From Kryptolebias marmoratus (Eukaryota > Chordata > Actinopteri > Cyprinodontiformes > Rivulidae), in the NCBI RefSeq assembly GCF_001649575.2, contig NC_051431.1, positions 21,095,025-21,159,024 of the forward strand: 64,000 nucleotides of DNA. Direction: 5' to 3'. Both the position numbers and the translations under genes were made by a program. How positions within the stretch are numbered: the stretch's first letter is position 1; every line of letters starts with the position of its first letter. Below, piece after piece: positions 27,501 to 39,100 of this stretch. The notes beneath the pieces were generated by a model. It was not told the DNA's origin. It ran no database searches and saw only the letters and a program-made list of their open reading frames with translations.

Positions 27501-28075
27501 AGAGTGACCGACAGGATGAACAAGATGGTACATTGTACAAACAAAGCAATAAAGCATTTGTGGGTCCACTTAAAACTTTCAATCCCAAACTTGTTTAAAC
27601 TTTAAACAGTCCCCGTTTTGCTGAAAGCCATTTAGACAGCATCAGCATTCTGATGGGTGTCAATAAATGTGTAAAAAGTTGTTCCTTCCACGTTGGGAAA
27701 CTTTCAAGCACATCATTGTTTGAAGCTTACACCCAGTTTACAGCCGCTGTTCATTCAGTGATGATGAGACACGCAAACGCACGCAGCCTATTGCATTAGT
27801 ATAAAGCCCCCGGGCTGACAGCATTTTTCTTCTTGCGTGTTGTCCAATATTGTGCAACCATTTCTTGACACAGAAAACGCGTTCAGGACGCTTTGTCCTA
27901 CTCTAATAGCTGAGAATCGGAACTCTGTAGTGGTTACTATAGATGTAATCTGTCACCAGCCGCTGAGAGTGATGTTAGTCTCGTGCTAACTGTCAGAGGA
28001 GTTGGATTACTCACCGTCCATCTTCTCTGCCTTTATGATGGTTAACGTCGGTTTCATATCGACAGCTGCCGTCAT
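6379..28075 (-). CDS. ets1: ets1, short (p54-type) isoform, 433 aa, eight coding exons
   Basis: ETS1 is a nuclear transcription factor that binds GGAA-core DNA and works downstream of Ras/ERK in blood, endothelial and neural-crest development. The coding join on the minus strand is 28075-28015, 17399-17280, 16916-16716, 16452-16375, 14850-14605, 12952-12692, 6953-6835 and 6594-6379. These sum to 1302 nt (433 codons plus TGA); human p54 ETS1 has 441. Every junction is GT-AG and keeps frame. Domain order is an N-terminal MAPK site (Thr31-Pro), Pointed domain (about 38-128), transactivation region (about 130-235), serine-rich autoinhibitory exon (236-322) and ETS domain (about 326-410). DNA-contact residues Arg383, Arg386 and Tyr387 are intact (human Arg391, Arg394, Tyr395). 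The ERK docking patch Leu107/Leu109/Phe113 (human 114/116/120) is also intact. The C-terminus and exon VII separate it from ets2 and fli1. Teleosts can carry two ets1 copies; I cannot tell which this is. Confidence 0.96.
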
Positions 28076-31000
28076 GATCATCAGATCAGAGACTTGATAT
28101 CGCCGAGTCCTCGTTCCTTCTTCTTCTTCTGTTTTTTAATTCTAAGAGCTCCAAAAACAACTCAGTACGAGAAAGAAACGAAAGAAATCTTCACCTCCGT
28201 TCGCGTCCTGGTTAAATCTGACCGATTTTCCTTTTCCTTTTCTTTTTTTTTTTTTTTTTTAATCCTATAGGCTTTTTTTAAAATTTTAAAATAAAAAAAA
28301 GATCTACCTCCTAACTTGTGTTTCTCTTTCTCTTCTCCGCGGCGCGCACGCACACACACTCCCTCTTTTCCTCGTTCTTTCTCACACACTCACACACTCC
28401 TTCCCTCTGTGTCTCTGCCTATGGGCGTTGCGATGCGAGGAGCCGGAGCGCTACGAGTGCCGAGGGGGCGGCGTCTGCGCGACGGCTGATTCACACAATT
28501 CAATTACGCNNNNNNNNNNNNNNNNNNNNNNNNNNNNNNNNNNNNNNNNNNNNNNNNNNNNNNNNNNNNNNNNNNNNNNNNNNNNNNNNNNNNNNNNNNN
28601 NNNNCCTCAGGCCCCACTTCTTCAATCCCTCCCTTTCACACACACACACACACACACGCATACACACACCTCCCCCTGTGAGAACATGCATGTGCCAAGA
28701 CCCCCAACCGTCATCAGACCAAGTTATTGCTCGTTCCCGAAAATTTATCTTTTTTTTTTTTTGCTTTCTTTCTTTTACCAGGAATGAGAAAAGCCAACAA
28801 GAAACTCAAAAAGAGACGATGAGTCGCTTCATATATGACACTTATCCGTGTTTGAAAGATATGTTGTCAAATATGACACCAAGCAGTTTGATTCAGTTAC
28901 GTAATCATGTAATCTGTCAAGGCAAACTATTACACAGACAGTAACTGAGAGGGGAGCAACACTGAGGAGCTGGCATTCCTTCAAGGAATGCGTGTCCCCC
29001 GCCGCCTTCCATGCCAGAGTTTTAGTCTAAGATTGGGAAAATGAGGGCGATGTAGCTAGTTTTGGTCATATCGAAAATAACTTGTGCGCGATCTGTAAGT
29101 GCTCAGAGAACGCCCTGTGGAATGACTTTCAGCTACTACCACATAAAATTTTAGCTCACTATCTTAAATGTGACTGAGTTATAGCCATTTTTGTGTTGGC
29201 CAAGGTCATTTAGCTGTGGCGGCCATCTCCGATTAGATTTATTCCAAAAGTTAATCAGTTGTGCGTGTACATCCAATGATTACTCTTTGAGAGTTTCATT
29301 CAAATCTGTCGCGTGGTTTATGAGACTTATGAGACATTTCGCTAACAGAGAGAAAAGGTTCACTACAACAGTTACTGACAAAGTTTTCAATGAAGATCTT
29401 GTGCGATGGGGTAGCACTCAGAAGATGAGCCGGGGAAGCCTCTCAGCGACAGCCACACCAAAGTTGAGCTCAGTTTTTGTAAAACTGACTGAGGTATAGC
29501 CATTTTTGTGTTTGCTAAGGTTGCTTAGCTGTGGCGGCCAGCTTGAACTGGAAGGGCTCCAAAATGTTAATCAGTTGTAGATGTACATCTACTGATTCCT
29601 GTCTGAGAGTTTCAATAAAATCCATCAAGTGGTTCATGAGATAGTATGCCAACACGACAGACAAACACACACAAGTGCACACACATAGAAACAGGAAAAA
29701 CATTATCACCTATTACTGATAATAAAAACAGCATTCCCAAGAATACAATATAGTATTTGACACTTTCTGAACCTGAGATGGTCTGCTGTGAGTTACACTT
29801 TAATGGGTTAAAATACAAATAAAATTATTTTTCTTCTTCTTTTTTTTCTCTCTAATTCAGTGTCTGCACTGTTTGTGTTTTGCAGACTCAGACTTCCCCA
29901 TAACATGAAACCTACCCTCATAAACACTTCAGAGTATTTCCTGTTCACCTTGCTCTGATCAATAAAACCTGTCATGTCTATTACCTCACACTGCTAAATC
30001 AGTTAAAGGTGCTCAAAATGCAACTTTGCAAACAGCTTCTATCACAACCCAAAAAGAATATGGTGTATGAATAGCATATTGTATTTTTTTAAAAAAGTGT
30101 TTAGGCATTTAACATTCAATTCAGCATGGGCTACTACAATTATCAATAGAAGTCCAGTTTTAAAAGGCAGACTGGATGCTCTAATTCTAACGCAGCCCCA
30201 TCTTTTCATGGAGTTTTGTGCTTTCACATTGACAGTAATCAGGAACAATGATCATGTCTTGCTGCTAAATTAAATCAAGACTTTGTTCCACTGGAATAAA
30301 AAGAAGAACAAAGACATGAGAAAGACCGGGCACTCCAGCCACAGTAAGACTCTGGATAAGGCATCGCCATTAGGGAACGTCTCCCATGGCAACAGAAACA
30401 GTAATAACAGATTTTTAATGCCGTTGCTTTGCACAAAAGCAGGACAACTGAAGGTACAGTGTAGACCTGTGTCAAGCTGAAGTTCATCACTAAAACAGTG
30501 TAATTTGTTTCCCTTGTTTTTTTCCATGTATCGCCACCCAGATTATGAATCAGGATGCCCCATCATTATGAACCATCAGATCTGCGTGTGTCTCTAAATG
30601 GGATGATCTGGAAAAAGAGGCCGGGGAGCCAGGGATATTGATCACACATGGATTTTTAAACCGGTGGTACTTCACTGGCTCCATTAGCAGCCCGGTATCA
30701 GGTTTCTCTGCCCTGATAGGAGGCTCATCTGAGAGAAGGGCAAGTGGGTTCTGCGGTGAGAAGAGCTGCCTCACCGGAGGGGTGGGGGCGGGGAGGGTGG
30801 ATGGTCGGAGAAAAAGAATGGAACAGAACCTCTCAATTCATCTCAGCCAGCCGTCCCATTGGTCTCTCACTCCTTCTGACTGAACCTCTTTGTTTTTCTC
30901 TTAATGAACTCCCTTATATCTGTTCTTAAAAGGACAGCCTGGGTCTTTTAGCGCCTGAGGGCAGCCATTCAGGGTTTAATGGTTGGGCCGACTAATATCT

Positions 31001-33907
31001 ATCCTGGCGTCACTGTAGCCCATTTCACTTTGGGTAATCTTCGGATTTTACTTTTCTATATTAGCTTTCAGAGCAATTAAAAGTCCATTCTGCTCCTATT
31101 TTCCTTTTCCTCCTTAGACAGAGAAATTATTAATCATCTTACAGTCACACAACAGTCATCTAACGTGTGTACTAGGCTTGTGTCAGATCAAAGAAGTTTG
31201 GTTTCGGTGTCTCCCGTCTTCACCTGGCAAGTGCTGTTTCCATGGTTTTGACAGTTAGCAGGCTTCGCTCATTTGTGTTGCAGAGTATCAGCACCCAGCT
31301 ACAGCAGCTTTCTCTCCGCCTCTGTCTCTCACTGGCACATCTGCGTCGCCTGCCTGTCTATAATCCTCAGAAGTAACCGTTGCACCTGCTACTTTTCACC
31401 GAGTTAACGGAAAGGTTATTCAATTTGGAGCAATCCATACAGCTGTCAAGTGATATTTGTGTTTCATGTTGGCGCCCTCCCAGCAGGCTATGAAAGCTAG
31501 GTCTGCCTGAAAATCTTAAAGAGTTTTTTTTTTTCATTCCTTTAGCATTTCTCATGACCGTAAAATGTTAAATGTAGATCAAGATGGAGTTGAACTGTAA
31601 CAGTAAAGTATGGGTTTGGCATGAACGGACGGCATTTAGCATGTCATCAATCAGTCACCCATTTAAAGGCACTCAGGCACGCACATAGAGGGGTGATGGA
31701 CACCCGCACAAAGCGTAAGAGAGCAGACAGTCAAACAGTAAAACAGTGGGATCCTTGTGGCCGCTGTCTGGCAGCTCAGTTGCAGCTCTATCTGCGGTGG
31801 ATGCCGTCTGAAGGTGCCACAGGCTGAATGCACTCCTGCTGAGATCAGACGTTTAGCTGGGACAGGGGCCCTGCATATGTGTGTGTGTGTGCGTGCTCTT
31901 GTAAATGTACTGTGCATCTCTTCCTTGTGCCTCACATTCCAAAGTGTCTTTAGAGAACATGTGTGTATGGGTGTGCGCATGTGTGTGTGTGTATGTGCGC
32001 ACTCTGCTAAACAGTGCGCATGTAAGTGCACTGGGAAAGTAGCAGGGCCTCCCCGAACAAAGACTCAGCTCTTTTCTGAACAATTAGCTTCGCTAAAAAG
32101 GACATCTCTTCCTCCATTAGCGGCACCACGTGCCCCCCATCACTCTATTGTGGAGATAATTCAATTATCCCCACCCCCCTCTGAGGCTCTTTGTCTCCCA
32201 GACTTCCCTCTCTTCGTCTTGCCCTCCCTCTTCACAGTTAGCAGCATGTTCTTAGAAAAGAAAGGCTCTTCTACCCCAGCGCTAAAGGGACATTAGCAGT
32301 TTGTGGTTTTAATTTATTTCTCTCTAAATACATGAAGGTTGTGCATTATAGTCGGTGGCAACACTCAACGGAATAGTGCTTTCTGAAGAAAAATGATCTG
32401 CAAACATAAAGAAGCAAACAGTGTTTTTGTTCTGTTGATTGTTAAAACACTTTTTATATTGAATAATTCCACCTAGCAAAATGACATTGAAGGGATAGTT
32501 CAAATCTTTTGAAGTTGGGATCCTGTGGAGACGTTATAAACAATTAACATCTCACCTGTTGTAGAAAGCTTTTTGAGAGACCTCCATTTGAAGAAATAAC
32601 ATTTAAAGAGATAGTGTGGTGATTTTTGAAGTTATGTTCCATCAAATAGTTGTTAGTAGTTAGCACCTTATCGGTCATAGAGCGCGGCGTAAAAGGAAAA
32701 AGGCAGGCTGATGGCTACCCAAAACTGGGGCCCCTTTCATATTGTTTTTTGCGGCTTAGAAAACAACACCTTCTTAAAAAGTCATACAAGTGTGAAAGAG
32801 TGCTACATTAGCTAATATTAGACTTCTGAACTTTTTATGACACTGCTTATTTAGTTTGCCTCTGTTTTCTCAATTGAACAACATCTGTGTTACCATGCGA
32901 ATGTTAATTTCCTGAGGCTGTTGAATATACCTGAAAGTCAGAAATTCAGTAAACTTTTGGACTGACCAGATGAGCTGATCAGGTGGACTGATACAGTCAG
33001 CAGCCTCAGGAGATCAATATTCGTATAGTGACACTGAAAAATGATATTAAAGGGGCCCAGCTGTTGTGGCTCTTTGTACTTGCAAATAACAGGAGAAAGT
33101 TGTGCAAATGAACATGCAATTTTAAACTGCCAGCAATGCAAACACTTTTACAATACCGTTCATGTGAAATACTATGAAAGCTTTGAGTATGGGGTTTGTT
33201 TTAAGACAGCAATTGCTTTGGTCTTGGCTCCAATCGGACTAGCCATTAGCTCGTCAGTCTGGTCAGACTTAAACTCTATTTCTCCAAAGTGCCGTCATTT
33301 AAGATGTTTTAAGAGATACAATGTTTTCACAAAACCCCATTTTAAAGATCTAAACTACATAGATTGCATATAGACAGGCTCTGGTTCCATAAATACAACA
33401 TGGTGGATCCTGTAAACCGGATCCTGCTGGCTTTAATTCCCACCAACAAGAAAAAATTGAGACACTTGGTCTGTAATATATACAGTCGATGCCGAACTGT
33501 CTCTTTAAACTACCACAGGCTGCTTGACTCAGCTATGAAACATATCATGACACACAAAGAGGTATTTATTCTTACCATTACGGGTTCACAATAATTGCCA
33601 ATTTGAGGAAATCACTGAACACACAATTGAAACATAAAAACAATGAGGTCTCTCCTAGGGTTCATTAAAGCACCTCCTTCCCTGATGAGCTGGCGTCTGT
33701 TGCATCACCACCCGTCACTGATTGCATGTCCTTTGGAACTGCCTGTTCTTTAACTATACTCTGTCATTAGTCACTTTCAAGAGGAACTTACCACACCAAT
33801 ACTTCCTAGAAGTAAAAGCTGGTGGTACTGTGGGAAAGGGGAGTTTAACCCTCCTCTGGGCTTCTGGTCAAATTGACCCAAAGTTACAAGAGCTTTTCTT
33901 CTTCTCT

Positions 33908-34006
<99 letters not shown>

Positions 34007-36129
34007 GGGCTTCAAGAGGGTTAAAAAATATTTATTATATCTAAATATCTATTTTCTAACTTTTATGCACAGCATTTAAAAGAGGGAGAATTTAAAAAAA
34101 ATCTGTCAAGTGGGGGTGATGAGGATGAGTGTTTAAGAGGTTGCTGATGACATGTACAGTAGCCGTGTGTGTGTGTGGGGGGGGGGCACAAGTGCGTCTC
34201 ATTGTACTGAGTACTTATTAGGCACATTGCAATAAATGGCTTTTGAAAATAAAGCAACAGAATGTTTTTTGAAGTGGTAGTTCTCAGAAGCAATGTTTTG
34301 ATTCTCGAGATTAAAAAAAATCTGGATTATTGCAATTTTAACACATATACAGCCAGTTTTCTTTGAAGAAATGTGGCAACTTGCTCAAATAGTTATGATC
34401 TCTAAAGCTGAAGTCCACACATGATCATCAAAGTAGTAAAAACAGATTGTCTCTTGGCTCTGTTTATTCAGTCTCAGTACTATCATCATACAATGCAGTT
34501 CAAATATAGGCCTGTGGCAGTTGTGTAGGCCGTTCCTCCACTGTTGTCTGTTGCTTTTTCCGTGTTTCTACTCTTGTTTTGTTTTATTGTTAGAGGGGGA
34601 AGTGTGCGCTGCTCCGATTAGCATCACGGTTTCCTCCTTTCCCATAACCCCCCAGACCCCAGCAGGCTGCCTGTTTACTTTTAGAAATAAAAAATGGGCC
34701 TGTGCCCGTGAGGACGTGCCCCTCATCAGAGTCAAAGACCCCCACCCCCTACCCCCACCAACTCCCCAAGGCCCCACATCTAAGATCCTCCTCCCCTCCG
34801 CTCCTCTCCTCCCACTTATCACAGTTCCAGTTCTCTGCCTTATCCTCTTCCTTATCCGTCCATATTCCTCCCACTCTCCATGGCTCTGCAGCCCCTTCCC
34901 CTCCTCTTCCAACGGTCCAGCTGTCAAATTACATCAAATAAAACACAGGCCAATGGTCCCTGGGTGCCAGATCACAGCTGTGTCTGTGTGTACTAAATGT
35001 GTTTAAATGTACAGTGAACTCATGAGTGCCTGGGAGTAGATGTGTGTATGTGTGTGTGTGTGTGTGTTTTAGTGTTTGCTTTGTTGAATGGAAGGATGCT
35101 GTAACACAATACTCGCTGGAGTGCGGGGTGTGAATTTAATGAATGAATACGCAGAGTGTGCATCAGCGCAGGATGTTGAAGGACTGTGCACGTATCTGTG
35201 CCTGGATTTCAGTGAGACTGCACAGACAAACGCACTTCATCTTTTTTTTTCCTGAATTTCCACAGCAGATCCTACTGGCGTGAGTATTGGACAGCGAAGG
35301 GCAGACCTGTTTTAGTGTAAACATTACACGGCGTGGCTGTCGTCAGGAAGCAGTGTGTGTGTGTGCGTGTGTGTGTGTGTGTGTGTGTCTGAGAGATACA
35401 TTAGGCTCAGGGCCAAACATGCAGTGGTTCTTTAAGGTCCAGCATCCCCGCCTCACATCTGCTCTGTACTTCTTCGTTCTCACACTGTCACATTTCGTTT
35501 TAAAAAGACTAAATACCTTAGCAATGATTTTTTTTAAAGTGCTGTTTGTTCTAGTACTAAAAGACAAATAAAACATATGATTCTAAAAAGCCAAAAATGA
35601 ATACCTGCTACTCGAGACGTGTCAAATTAAAAAGGTAAATAATTGCATAACCATTTTAATGAAACACACAGAAAGTAATCATGCAACAACTTTTGAAGTC
35701 AACCTGATTCAAGATGGCTGTCACAGCCAACTGACCTCAGAAAACACAAAATGGCTATAACTCTGTCAGATTTATGAATATCAAGCAAAGATTTGGTAGC
35801 AGTGAGTCCTTCCCAACACATACTTTAAGCACTAGGCATTGCACATAATCTTTGCCTAAAACTCTGGCATTAGTTGTTAGAGTCAATTCTGTTTGCCTTT
35901 TAGCAAAATATCTAATAAACCACTGAAGGGATTTCAATGAAACTCTTAAAAAGTACATTTACAACTGAATACCTTTTAGAGTCAACCCACTTAATTATGA
36001 CCTCCTTAGCTTAGTGGAATTGGCATTGATATAAAACCCAATCAGTTCTACAATTATTGAGCTAAACTTTGGTGTGTTAGTAGCTAAGTATCATCTCCAC
36101 TAATACTCACTAAGATTTTTGTTGCAAAC

Positions 36130-36189
<60 letters not shown>

Positions 36190-39100
36190 GAAGAAGAAGA
36201 AGAAGAAGAAGAAGAATGGCTGGAGTTAACCTTGCCTGACTGTTGCCAAAATATCCCATGAATCACAGGACAGACTGTAATAAAACTCAGAAAGTAATCA
36301 CTGGATGTTCATTTAAAACAGATTAACTTTTGTATTTAGCCCAGTTTAAGATGGTTGCCACAGCTAATCAATCTTAGCCAGCCCAAAAATCTCTGTAACT
36401 CAATCAATTTTGCAGATATTGAGCTAAAATATGATATGGTAGTAGCTGAACATCACTCAAAATGTATACTCTAAGCGCTGAGCTTACAATATTGTGTGAG
36501 ATTGGACAGAACATTATTTTCAAGGTTTGATTAAAACACCTATAATTGTCATTTCTGAACATAAAATGATTTTGGTTTAAAACTTTGGCATGAAAGTCAC
36601 AGAGTGACATGCGTTCATTCAAAAGATGCTAGGCTTTAAGTTTCTTTGTTTATTTTAGTTTAAAATACAATTAGGGAATATTGTAGGAGATGTTGAGAAT
36701 TTAATTTTATATTTGAATGTGATTCTATTCCATCATAAAAAAAAAAATCTGTGATTTTCTTGTGAAATACATAAGCTTTTTGCTAGAGTAGTCAGAACAC
36801 ATCTTTGAAATCAGAAAAAACATTAATTTAAAGCTACATTTATGTATTTATGTGAATTCTTTTTAGTGTCAAATTACTCATGCAGTGTCAAAAACTCACG
36901 TTTCTTTTTAAATCGCCTGTACCTTCAGTCTAATTTCTAGACAAATCAAAAAAAAAAAAAAAAAGTATTTGCAAACTGCAAATGTAAATTTCTTGAGGAG
37001 AAACCATGTTCAGTTTGAGAGAAATGAGTCAAAGCAACGGCTCAGGGTGTGCAGACTGTGTCAGAGGTATTTAGCTGCTTTTGAGGTTAGCAGTAACTCA
37101 TAACAGCCTACGCTTGAAGCACGAAAACCTCAGCAACGCTTTTTGACACTGCTCTCAAGATGTAAATGACTCTAACATCGCCAGGTGTCTTAAAAATGTT
37201 AAAATGCGGTCTGCTGGGATTCAAGAGGCGAATGAGAAAAAAGCAGGTCAGCACTCGGTCACTTTTTTCCACTGAATGTTTACGTCAACAGTTTAGCTCT
37301 GGGAGGAAAGAAGTCGAGGGCTCCGGAGGAGTGTGTGTCTCTGGCAACAAACATCAGCAAATCCCATCAAACCCCAACTCCCTCTCATGCACTCACAAAC
37401 ATGCAGCTCATTCTGTTTCCAACCCCCTCCCTTCACCACCACCTCTCAAGAGACCAAGCTGGAGGCTTGGGAAAAAGATGGCCGCCCTTTGGCCTCCCGT
37501 CTTGCCCCCTGCATCCAGCTCAGGGAGGTGACGGAAGAAAGCTTGTGTCCTCCAGCAGGCCCCCCTCCCCTGGCGTGTGTCCCAATCCTCCAGCCTCAAT
37601 CACTTTTGAGGACTTGGAAGAGGCCAAAGTTAAACGCAGGCAAATGCACTGGAAAGAATGTTCCCATTTAAAATGAAACAAATATTAAAAAACAATGAAA
37701 TAAAAACTAGAATCAGAGGGCTGGAGGCAGAAGAATTCAGAGGACACAGTTGTCACCAGAAATACATATGGGGGAGAGAGACAAATAAAATGAAGAAATT
37801 GGGGGAGTGGTGTCTGGTAAAAGCATTGCCTTCAGGGTCAGCAACACCAGCATCCCTAGTGAAGCGAATCACAAACAACAGATCAAGTTGAGATAGTGTG
37901 CATACAAGTCTATATGTTTAACTCATACTGTGGGAACATAAATGTGTTTACCTAGATGGGGACCCACTTTTGTAATGAAGACAAAAGTATGAACCAGTAC
38001 ATTTTACTTTAAAGACTTTGAATAGGATTAGCATAATAGCTGAGGTTAAAGAAAGTGGTGGATACCCCTGCCCCAACACCTTCTAGGCCCTTAGTTCAAA
38101 GTCTCAATGGATAGTGGGTGAAATATTCTGATATGAAATATCTTCCATTGCTAGCAGTTGTTGCCATTGCACCTTTAGATAAACAAATGTGATGGTGAAG
38201 TACCTATATGAATAGTACTTCACTGGGCTGTGACAGTTGACGACTACTTGGCAAATGGCATTTGTGAGGGAGTCTCCAAAGTGTCTCAAAATCTTCATGA
38301 GGGATCTCAATTCCCTAAGTCTGAGAGGCTTCCAATTTAGTTACTTGACTTTTGAACATGTTCAAAACTCAATTGTGTGACAAATTTTCTATCAAAACAG
38401 TCATAGAGCCACTGCAGGTTGTAAACCCATCTCAAACCCATCCTATTTTTGTTACAGGCATCTCCATCCTGAGCGCTAGAGCTGAATTTTGACATCTGCA
38501 CGGTAGCTCTCCTCTGACAGAAAACGTTTTAGGCTACAGCCCTAAAAAAAAACACATCAGTGATAAAGAATAATTATTTAAAAAATTTATACAAATGTGC
38601 TTATCTTCATACCAAAAATGTGCTCCAGTGGATTATATCATAAACGTTGGAGAGGCTGCCACTGTGGGCAACAAAATAATGTGCACAGCCTAGAATACAA
38701 TTTTGCTATCCATACACATGACAATAAGCTGTGATTTCCAAAATGTGGCTGCCTATAATGCAGGAGCATGGCACGCTTTCTTGCAATTTTCTCACAATTT
38801 TGAGCCACCAACCAGTCTCCAACAGTCGCAGCTCAGTTTGACCCTAGCTTAAATGTTATGTAACTGAAACACTACATGCTTATGCTTGCCTAGGAAGTGC
38901 AACAGTGACACCACAGGTATTACATTGAAATACATCAAATTAGGCATTACGATAGCTGTGACAATATGCTTTACAGAGAGATACGGCGCAATCTTTGTTA
39001 TGTTTTGTGCGTCTTAAGCATATTTGACAGTGATACCAAACAAAATACACTGGAAAATGTAACAGTAGACATAGCAATAGTTGTTGTGTCCAACAGCTGC

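Noticed and set aside
28318..28944. 208-codon plus-strand ORF
   Set aside because: It runs through the 95-N gap and the CA/CT-rich ets1 P2 promoter; the open frame is an artefact.
31757..32296. 179-codon plus-strand ORF
   Set aside because: It crosses TG microsatellites, is cysteine/valine-rich from GTGTGT codons, has no known motif and lies within the long-transcript intron.
33722..34079. Ser/Leu-repeat ORFs
   Set aside because: They come entirely from the (CT)n microsatellite.
34521..35006. 161-codon proline-rich plus-strand ORF
   Set aside because: Pyrimidine-rich tract (CCCC/CTCC) that is open in several frames; no splice or family support.
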